NCBI GenBank assembly: GCA_002081555.1
Contig: MZNV01002062.1
Span: 1-28,968, forward strand
Length of the DNA: 28,968 nucleotides
From: Protostelium mycophagum
Taxonomy: Eukaryota > Evosea > Variosea > Protosteliida > Protosteliaceae
Direction: 5' to 3'
Position numbers and translations under genes: made by a program. The notes under the pieces are model-generated. The model worked only from the letters and a program-made list of their open reading frames with translations, searched no databases and was not told where the DNA came from. Positions 22,601 through 28,968 of the stretch are shown here, piece by piece. The stretch's first letter is position 1; every line of letters starts with the position of its first letter.

Positions 22601-25600
22601 AAAGTATTTTGTTCTGACACCATCAGATCATTTTTAAATTGATCAAGTACGAGCAACTATTGGCAAAAGATCTGGTATCACGCGGTGACCACAAATCGGC
22701 CAGACAGATCTATGCCGACATCATATACAGAGAGAGTCTCTTCACGAATCAACTGAAGAAGGTATTTTAATTCTATAGAGTCTCTGTTATTGAAGTTGTC
22801 TCGGATACGTTGAATCGCGGCGTTGTTTCACAACACTAAATATATATTGAATCTTTTTGGTGATTTGTGGTGAATGCGAGCCACAATACACTTGGTCCAA
22901 ATTTCTATTGTGGAACGATATCGGCGGATGCATGTTTTATTTTTCGTTCAAAGATTTTATCCATTTTAAATGATTGAATTCAATAAAATCTCACGGCTTC
23001 AGCAAAACCACCTCCAGATGTATGCAGTACAAACACGCCTCGCCAGGCTTTTGGGCCAAAATATGGTCCGAATCCGACACGATTCATTGTGTTCCAGTGT
23101 AGATCTACAAGCCTTCGCAGCGGACATACTGAGAGAACAGGTATTACTCGAATGATTTCAATTTGTATCTGCAGCGTTGCGTCCTACCGGTTTTGAAGGG
23201 TTACGGCAATCACAAAAAAATCCGCGAAAGATCTGCGAAAAATCTGCGAAAAATGCATCAAGACCACCAGAAGACGCATCTTGCAGCAAAATGAAAAATC
23301 TCAGGTGCGGCTGCAGAAGAATAGATGGGAGGAGGCAATGGAGGATCTTGCAGAACAAAAGATGAATGTAACTATTTTTTATATATTGTCAAGTGAAGTC
23401 TATGCATACGGCTCTGCCGTCAAAGTGTAATTTTGGTTTCTTTAGCGATGGGTATTTGTAAAAAATAGAATGCTTCCAAAAATAGAATCAAGTTTGTACA
23501 TCCCTCAAAACACCAGAAGATGCGCGTCGCATGAAAATACATCTCGACGGTATTGTATTTAAATAGGACAGAATCAACACACAAGGGATATGGACAATGA
23601 CCCCTTTTGTAACAAATTTCTGGCCAGCAAAAATAAATCACAAGATGAGAATCCGTGGCTGACCTTTATGACTCATACAACAACATCAGATTCCCTGCGG
23701 AGAGTGTGTAAGGTGAGTTCATTAAAGTTGATTCCAGGGGGTTATGCGGTAGTTACCGAGAAAGGCCACGGTTCCGAACCGTGATTCTGTTAACACGAAC
23801 AATAATACAAAACACGGTTGCGACTTTTATTCGCAAAGATCCATTACAACAATTACTTCACAAACAATATCCACTTGAATTCTCCGCGAGTTTTCCGTGA
23901 CATTTGTGAGACTTACGTAATCACTTCCCAACTATTGTAGATCGCCAAAGACAGACAAGTACATTATAATTGTGAGGCGATCTCCATATTGCCTGACCGA
24001 GAGATGGCATTGTCTCTGGGACAATGTAACACGTGTGGAAAGCAAGAGACATCATATGGTCAGTACTCATCTACAAATTCCACGGATTGCGTTGATTCTT
24101 GTGCTGCGGCTCTGCCGCAAAGATCCGCACTTCTAGTAATTTTTGGTGATTTATGGTTTTGAAATGAATGAAACTTTGACAAATCACCAAGAGATCAGAA
24201 AGATCGGATGTTTCTGCATGAAGAAAATATGCTGCGAATCTGGTTTTGGCGGGAAAGCGGCATATTTAAATTTCAAACGATCTTCGATCAACGAGACTGA
24301 CGAATAAGTCTGCCCACCTTGTAGAATGTCCAAGACAACCCCGAGTGGCCCGCTAGTTGGGGTATCTTTTCTATTTTCAACAACTCTAACAAAAATAGAA
24401 TCACTTCAAATTCGAAAAATAAAAATAAAAATAAAAATAAATAAATAAATAAAATAAAATAATAAAAAATAATGTTCTTATCATTTTCAGCTCGGTTTTA
24501 AAGCTCCAGAGAAAGACTCCATTTATTTTGCCGATATAGCCACCAAGTCATATAAAAATATGTTGAAGGTAAGGATTAGATATTAAAAATTATTTTAAAT
24601 TTTTTTGCAATTTACGATTTTAAACAAGATTTTTTGTGCAAAAAAAATCACAACAATATCTGAACCAAAAAGAATGATCATGAAATAATTTATTTCAAAA
24701 ATATGTTGAGAAAAACAGACGATGAGCAAATTCTTGACAGAGAGCGAGGCCCAAGAAGATCATTCAAAAAGCGAAGTGTCTAAAGATGTGAAGACTGAAT
24801 ACTCAGGTGATTTTAAACACGATTTTTCTGCAACTTGTTGAAAATAGATAATTTTTGTGTTTTTTGGTGAATTGTCTTGTGTTAATTCGAGTGAAATCGG
24901 TACACGGTAACTGACGCCGGAACTTTGTTCCGTTGCGGTAATTACCGTGTTGCAAACTCGTTCATCACTGCCAACTGGGAAGCAATACAAGTTTCTGACA
25001 TGACATAGTTGCGTTGCAACAACTGATTGACGAACAACGACAACTATTAAAGATAGAGTCTGGAAGATTGGAGTATCTCATCAAGAACAGCGCTAACCTG
25101 AGGCAAACAGGGTGAACACAATCACAGAATCACATCAACTTTACCCTTACAATATCCACAAAATTTTATGTTGTGGAAAATCTACAAGCCACCAAAAGCA
25201 GCACAAAAAAATTTTTATTTGTTTTTTTCAAAAGTAAAATTCTTGTCGGATTGTAGTAAAAAACATCATAGATTATTAACAAAAATATTTATAACCTGAA
25301 AATACTGTGCTTTTCTCCAACTTTTGTTATTTCGCAAAATACCAAAATCTGCAAAAATAAAAATACATTTCAACACGATTCCATGGCAACTGACAGCTAC
25401 AGACTTGGAGGGAAAATAGAGTGTGTATATAAAGAGATATCCGATATTTTGAAGAAAGAGCCTCATGCTAAACTGATCGTATTCTCCGAATTTGTGGACA
25501 CTTTGGAGCTGCTACATGAGGTAGATACGTAAAATGAGGTTATAACAAGTGTGGCGGTGACTCTGCCGCAAAGAATGCAGATATCAGTGGTTTTGGAAAT

Positions 25601-26574
25601 CTTTTGGTGTATTTTGAATGATGCATTTGAATTTTGAAACTTACATTTCGCGCCGAAAAATGGACTTCTCGCAACTAAAATAATGAACAGCGCCTCAAAG
25701 AACAAGCAGTCAAGAGTGTCTGTGTTAAGGCAAAGAAGGTACATCATCCTTCACATGATCAATCAACACATGATCCTCCATCTGACCCTCATAGGTGACA
25801 GAGAAGCAGATCAAGACATTTTTAGAGAAGGGTATGTCTGCCCTGCTGATGCCTTACGCTGCCGGCGCCAACGGGTTGAACCTTGTGGAGGCCACTTATG
25901 TACTATCCATAGAACCTACACTCAAGCCTGGTGTTGAGAAGCAAGGTGGGTTTCACGATTGTAGACGGAGTTGTAGATGAGCATGGTCTGGGTTTCGGTT
26001 ATGCATTCAGTGTTTGTGAACTCCACAAAATCACCAAAAATGCACAAAAAACACCAGAAGATTTGTCGATTTTCACTCGAAAAAACCAACAAAATTCCCC
26101 CAAAAACGCCAAAAAACCAACAAAAATATACTTTACTATTTTTAGCGAAATAAATCCGAGATTCTTGCATAGATGCTCATTCACTCAGCGTTCAATCGGG
26201 TCCACAGAATCGGACAGACTAAAGAGACAAGTGTCATTCGGTTCATCGTGAAGGATACCATCGAGGAAGTGAGTATTCATTATGGGTGTTTTATGCACAC
26301 TCTTTAATGCTATGAATGAAACAAATCGTTTATTGGAAGATAATACCTGTACAGATTTTTGTACAACATTTTTATTTCGCTGTAAATACATTTGACTGCT
26401 TTCATTTACAATAAAATAAACCCAAAGACCTTTTTGTTGGAACAAAAAATTAACAAGGAGATATTTCTGATATTAGTATATCCCGATATGTTTATAGCAA
26501 AATGACATATTCCTGTCAGGAGATTGACATATGTACAGACTCTATATCAGAGATCATTGGATGTTCAGACAGAT
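19610..26574 (+). CDS. SHPRH: SHPRH/Irc20-type SNF2 ATPase with inserted RING (E3 ubiquitin ligase family)
   Basis: About 25 exons. Start MLTRAQRLNATSFD. ATPase lobe 1: GGILADEMGLG then GKTLEV (Walker A split by an intron at about 21036-21085), a CVRC/CKDC zinc-type insert (21172-21270), LVICPLSIQHQWSREL, a DECQM box (family form DEAQ) at about 21678, CVSGTPIQRG and DLYGLLLFM. A long helical insert (about 22150-23700) follows, as in SHPRH, then a RING-like block from CNTC (about 24031) to CPPCR (about 24320). Lobe 2: AKLIVFSEFVDTLELLHE, ALLMPYAAGANGLNLVEATYVLSIEP and FNRVHRIGQT. Human SHPRH polyubiquitinates PCNA; the role here is inferred. RING spacing is odd: Cys replaces His and two Cys are adjacent, after splicing out an AT-rich 65-nt intron. 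An in-frame tandem duplication lies at 20528-20990. The C terminus is uncertain: one splice ends at TAA 26572-26574, another (TLYQRSLDVQTD) continues to about 26660. Confidence 0.9.
20528..20990 (+). repeat. Near-identical tandem duplication (2 x about 232 bp) inside the SNF2 gene
   Basis: Copy A is 20528-20758 and copy B 20759-20990. I see only three differences: CATCATC/CATCACC, GGCTGCC/GGCGGCC, and one extra C in AATTC(C)CATAATT. Each copy holds the end of one exon (KQPKS to WAERIDE), a complete 36-37-nt intron (GTGAGTCC...AAATCAG) and the start of the next exon (to DEISQL). The join ATCTCAATTAAAACAACC keeps the reading frame, so reading through both copies adds about 65 residues just before the Walker A motif. 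Confidence 0.95.
21578..21585. promoter_or_regulatory. TGACGTCA palindrome inside an SNF2 intron
   Basis: Part of GTGATGACGTCATC directly before the 3' splice site GTAG. Same octamer as in five histidine kinase introns; role unknown. Confidence 0.3.
23408..23420. repeat. GC hairpin ACGGCTCTGCCGT
   Basis: A 5-bp stem with a 3-nt loop, in an SNF2 intron and followed by CAAAG like two other copies. A variant of the GCGGCTCTGCCGC family with compensating changes (A/T closing pair), so pairing is kept. Confidence 0.6.
23747..23783. repeat. Two palindromes in tandem: CGGTAGTTACCG and CACGGTTCCGAACCGTG
   Basis: Perfect 5-bp arms around GT at 23747-23758 (CGGTA/TACCG), then a perfect 7-bp hairpin with CCG loop at 23767-23783. 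Both are in the SNF2 intron that starts near 23713. The pairing of a CGGTA palindrome with a second hairpin within about 10 nt repeats the arrangement at 1346-1387. Confidence 0.7.
24105..24119. repeat. GC hairpin TGCGGCTCTGCCGCA
   Basis: A perfect 6-bp stem with a CTC-type loop, in an SNF2 intron within the RING region, followed by AAGATCC. A near match at 25553-25570 reads GGCGG..GCCGC with a longer loop and the same CAAAGA tail. Confidence 0.6.
24417..24475. repeat. A/T-rich AAAAT/AAAT microsatellite
   Basis: Runs of AAAAAT followed by AAAT units, in the SNF2 intron upstream of the exon starting LGFKAPEKD (about 24491). Confidence 0.85.
24903..24949. repeat. Nested hairpin: CACGGTAA/TTACCGTG around GGAAC/GTTCC
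   Basis: An outer 8-bp stem (24903-24910 with 24942-24949) encloses GGAAC...GTTCC (24919-24931). The 3' half also contains the small palindrome GGTAATTACC. It is in an SNF2 intron. The 5' strand CGGTAACTGACG recurs at 28532. Confidence 0.7.
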
Positions 26575-26611
26575 AAAGACCCAGATCACAATATTGACCT
26601 TCAAGGTGGGC

Positions 26612-27074
26612 ATGAATACATCTTATTGTGGGACAAAAGCTCCACTGCAAAATTCGGTTAGATTCTTTGAGCTCACGGTAATTACCGTGATAGAGGATAA
26701 AAGGTACAGCGGAGTTGTTCCGAACTTCTTGCCCGATAAAATTCTCTGCGCACTTCATATCAAGATCGCAGATTTAAGACTAACAAGCCACGCAGACTTA
26801 TCGGGGTCAATTGTCGGGGTCCCGATAGACCAAGTGGTGAGCATCGAGTACAAACCGATTCCAAGTGTAGAACAGCCACAATGGGTAGATGCAATACAAG
26901 AACAACAAGTCTACCAGAGTAACCTCTTTCAACAGTGCGACAAGGACACTATTGGCTATGCATACGTGAGTGTTTCTTTTGCACTTGTGTTGAAATATTG
27001 ATGATGAGTGTTTGTTTTTGCAAGATTGTATATTAATCTTTTTTTTGCAGATCACCAGCAAATATGTCTTCTAG
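26612..27074 (+). CDS. Small protein of unknown function
   Basis: ATG 26612 opens MNTSYCGTKAPLQNS and continues without a stop through RFFELTVITVIEDKRYSGV, PDKILCALHIKIADL, LTSHADLSGSIVGVP and QVVSIEYKPIPS to a GTGAGT donor at 26966. After an 85-nt intron ending TTTTTTGCAG, ITSKYVF runs into TAG at 27072-27074, giving about 125 residues. Alternating hydrophobic strands suggest a beta-rich fold; I do not recognise a family. The start lies within 40 nt of one possible end of the SNF2 gene, so it could instead be that gene's last exons: an alternative splice to TACAGCGGAG keeps frame. A 16-nt palindrome lies inside the frame (26674-26689). Confidence 0.5.
26674..26689. repeat. Perfect palindrome CACGGTAATTACCGTG
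   Basis: A 16-nt perfect inverted repeat with no spacer, the best copy of the CGGTA-TACCG family, and the only copy lying in a predicted coding frame (it would encode part of ELTVITVI). It starts with a potential GTAATT splice donor, so it may mark an intron. Confidence 0.8.
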
Positions 27075-27267
27075 TATTAAAAAAACATTAGAAGACCGTT
27101 GGTTGTGGGGAAAAGCCGCATAACAAGCGGTCTGCTATTTTCATCCATTTCGCGACACAAAATACACTTGATAATATTCTAATATTCACAACACATCTAT
27201 TCACTTGAAAAAAATTATAAAATTCACAAGAATTGAAATAAATGCACAAGAATTGAAATCATTCAGG

Positions 27268-28446
27268 CGAGATCCGTTTTACTTCTGACACTCGGGAATT
27301 TCCACATCCCGAGCACAATATGGAGCACGTGCATGCGCGTCTGTAAAACCTGGTACAACATCATCCAGGAATACTTGCAAGAGAGACAAGTGAAGAGCCA
27401 GTTACCACACACACATCTAGAATACATGTGTGTACTGAACAAATGTGATGCCGTGTCCACTTTGCTACGCGAAGAAAGATTGAATCAGTCGGCCAACTTG
27501 CAGAGGTGCCTGGAGATTGTGTGTGAGTCATCAAAGATATCTCATATCTATACTACCTTTTCATTTATCTGATTGATTCTCACAGGTGCAAATGGTCACC
27601 ATAAATTGTTACAGGTAGATAATGGTTGTGTTCTAAAAGCTTTGTAAATTTGAAAACAACGAGTACTATTCAGTATTTGGTGTCTCTTTGACAAAAGTGA
27701 ACCTGTAAAATCTCACAAAAATGCACTGAAATAAAATTTAAGGTGAAATAAAGCTGATCCATTCAGATCCTGTTGAAAGAAAAGAACGCCAAGCCAACAG
27801 AGGAGATGCTTCACATCTTGTTGCACCCTGAATCATTCAATGACAATTTCCACAAGGTAAAATCACACTCGTAATGTTGTTGAATTGTTTGTGATTTATA
27901 TTTCAATAATAAATATATAAATCAACACAAATATTCTTTGGTACAAGCATCTACAACCACCGACAATAAAATAAAACACTCACATATTTCAGTGTGTCAA
28001 GATCATTTTAGATGACAAGCGCGTCCGTCTGAATTCTATCACGGTCGAATATTTGATGAGCGGCAGAACACTTCCATCTATTCAGATTGTTGATAGACGA
28101 CCCGAGAACAATCGCCCACCTCGACATGACCCACTGGACTTTACGACGTAAGATTTTACAATAAAAATTTTTTTTTAACCAAAAATATTAAAATCGGGAC
28201 AAATGCGAACTTCCGATCGAAGAAATTATTCATTTTTTTATGAAAAAAATTAAATGTGGGTAAATAAATAAAAATATTTAACCAGGATCTTCCCACGGGA
28301 CGGAAGAAAGAAAGAAGCAGATCATCTTGGAGAAATGGAGAAGCAATAAATAAAAATATTTAACCAGGATCTTCCCACGGGACGGAAGAAAGAAAGAAGC
28401 AGATCATCTTGGAGAAATGGAGAAACAATGGAGAAGGATCACTTGA
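27268..28446 (+). CDS. F-box/ankyrin-like protein with duplicated last exon
   Basis: The frame after the acceptor CATTCAG (27267) reads LLLTLGNFHIPSTIW, then MRVCKTWYNIIQEYL, like the second half of an F-box. It continues with ankyrin-type helices: LQRCLEIVCANGHHKLLQIL (intron after the second EIVC codon), then EEMLHILLHPESFNDNFHKC, then VKIILDDKRVRLNSITVEYL. These would make it a substrate adaptor, by inference. Introns start near 27520, 27617, 27857 and 28148. The last exon exists twice: acceptor 28285 gives IFPRDGRKKEADHLGEMEK to TAA 28347-28349, and acceptor 28367 gives the same start but continues WRRIT to TGA 28444-28446. The 5' exon is not found; ATG 27333 is the first in-frame Met. 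The fold calls are moderate. Confidence 0.55.
28265..28428 (+). repeat. Tandem duplication (2 x 82 bp) of a 3' splice site and terminal exon
   Basis: Copies 28265-28346 and 28347-28428 differ at only one base (GAGAAGCAA vs GAGAAACAA). Each contains the intron end ATATTTAACCAG and exon GATCTTCCCACGGG onward. The TAA that begins the second copy is also the stop codon of the first. Confidence 0.95.
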
Positions 28447-28674
28447 ATAAATAAAATATTTTTATTTTTTATTTTCCAATGAGATTTTTATCGTATTTTA
28501 AAAAGTATCCTCAGCTGTGGCAAGTTTGCTCGCGGTAACTGACGTGGAATTAACGTGCGAGCTTTTGAGGTCGTGTGTTTTTAGACGAATTTTTCCGCAG
28601 GTCTCACATTTCCAGGAAAAGATTGATGTCTTTCTTCCGGTTATTTCCGCTCATCCAACATCGATCAAGCCACG
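28447..28674. promoter_or_regulatory. Promoter region of the dioxygenase gene with an inverted repeat
   Basis: 228 nt between stop and start codons. It contains GCTCGC (28528-28533) and GCGAGC (28557-28562) as 6-bp arms, enclosing GGTAACTGACG as in the 24903 hairpin and two ACGT cores. A structural or factor-binding role is inferred. Confidence 0.4.
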
Positions 28675-28968
28675 ATGGTTCTCCCAACCTTGCCCATTAT
28701 AGACATCTCCCCCTATCTTGATGCTCACTCCACTGCTGGTGATGATGATCAGTCATGATAAGAAGCAAACATATGAACAAGTTTTGATGCTTTGTAGAGG
28801 CGAAGCAGAAGGTGGCAGAGTCACTGCACACTGCTTGTAGAGATGTGGGCTTCTTTTATCTCAAGGTGGATGGTCTAATTCCTCGGTCTCAAAGCGAAGA
28901 GGTACCAAGATTTCACACCATGATTCCGCATTTCCATCTTGAGTAGTTGTGACGGCGTCAGAGGAATC
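28675..28968 (+). CDS. 2-oxoglutarate/Fe(II) dioxygenase, isopenicillin N synthase-like, N-terminal part
   Basis: MVLPTLPIIDISPYLDAHST starts at ATG 28675 and splices at 28739-28797 (acceptor CTTTGTAG) to EAKQKVAESLHTACRDVGFF, then YLKVDGLIPRSQSEE, ending at donor 28902. This is the DIOX_N signature (LPIIDISPYL then CRDVGFFYL) of the non-heme iron oxygenases that include isopenicillin N synthase, ACC oxidase and many general hydroxylases. The catalytic HxD...H facial triad would lie in later exons beyond 28968, so neither activity nor substrate can be stated. The remaining 67 nt are intron, possibly reaching another acceptor near CGTCAG. Confidence 0.85.

Noticed and set aside
23153-23290. 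Coding continuation RCVLPVLKGYGNHKK in the SNF2 helical insert
   Set aside because: It runs into a stop out of phase with the next coiled-coil segment; a longer intron to CTTGCAG joins the frames directly. Kept as a less likely alternative.
27093-27133. AGACCG/CGGTCT stem-loop after the unknown gene as a small RNA or terminator
   Set aside because: Only 6 pairs around a 29-nt loop with no conserved partner; likely chance.
1-28968. CRISPR arrays, rRNA, reverse transcriptase, transposase or viral genes
   Set aside because: No repeat-spacer pattern and no such domains found in any frame read.

Overview
The window is nuclear DNA from an AT-rich, intron-dense unicellular eukaryote. Every gene I can support reads on the + strand. 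Genes are cut into short exons (often 30-250 nt) by many small introns (mostly about 35-120 nt) with GT-AG ends. Many acceptors look like TGACTCGTTGTAG, so a probable branch site sits almost on top of the 3' splice site. Taxonomy is inference only. A hybrid histidine kinase argues against animals. An SH2 domain joined to a kinase-like domain argues against plants and typical fungi. Together they fit Amoebozoa (protosteloid/variosean or dictyostelid-like) or perhaps a unicellular holozoan.

Layout: (1) 1-24, the 3' end of a tRNA with its poly-T, lying about 97 nt upstream of (2) 122-1030, the last four exons visible of a cytoplasmic dynein intermediate chain (WD40 repeats). (3) 1465-12162, a roughly 48-intron gene for a very large group X-type hybrid histidine kinase: Ser/Thr kinase-like domain, AAA-type ATPase, long helical region, GAF, HisKA, HATPase and receiver. 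(4) 12163-12768, an unresolved stretch with open reading segments. (5) 12769-14811, a SAM-like-domain protein with a low-complexity tail. (6) 14890-18300, a PH-like, pseudokinase (HGN) and SH2 protein. (7) 18530-19198, a small charged protein of unknown function. (8) 19610-about 26574, an SHPRH/Irc20-type SNF2 ATPase with a RING inside the helicase. (9) 26612-27074, a small unknown protein. (10) 27268-28446, an F-box/ankyrin-like protein with a duplicated terminal exon. (11) 28675 to the right edge, the start of a 2-oxoglutarate/Fe(II) dioxygenase.

Themes: two neighbouring giant signalling proteins each carry a kinase-like domain whose HRD aspartate is replaced by Asn (HRN in the histidine kinase, HGN in the SH2 protein). 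Two very recent tandem duplications each span an intron boundary plus exon (232 bp in the SNF2 gene, 82 bp in the F-box/ankyrin gene). The noncoding DNA is full of short palindromes: a CGGTA(A/G)yTACCG family, a GCGGCTCTGCCGC hairpin family, TGACGTCA sites inside introns, and GTTGTAG/CTACAAC words in both orientations. None of these is explained by the genes themselves. Exon boundaries were worked out by eye from reading frame and splice sites and will contain some errors.
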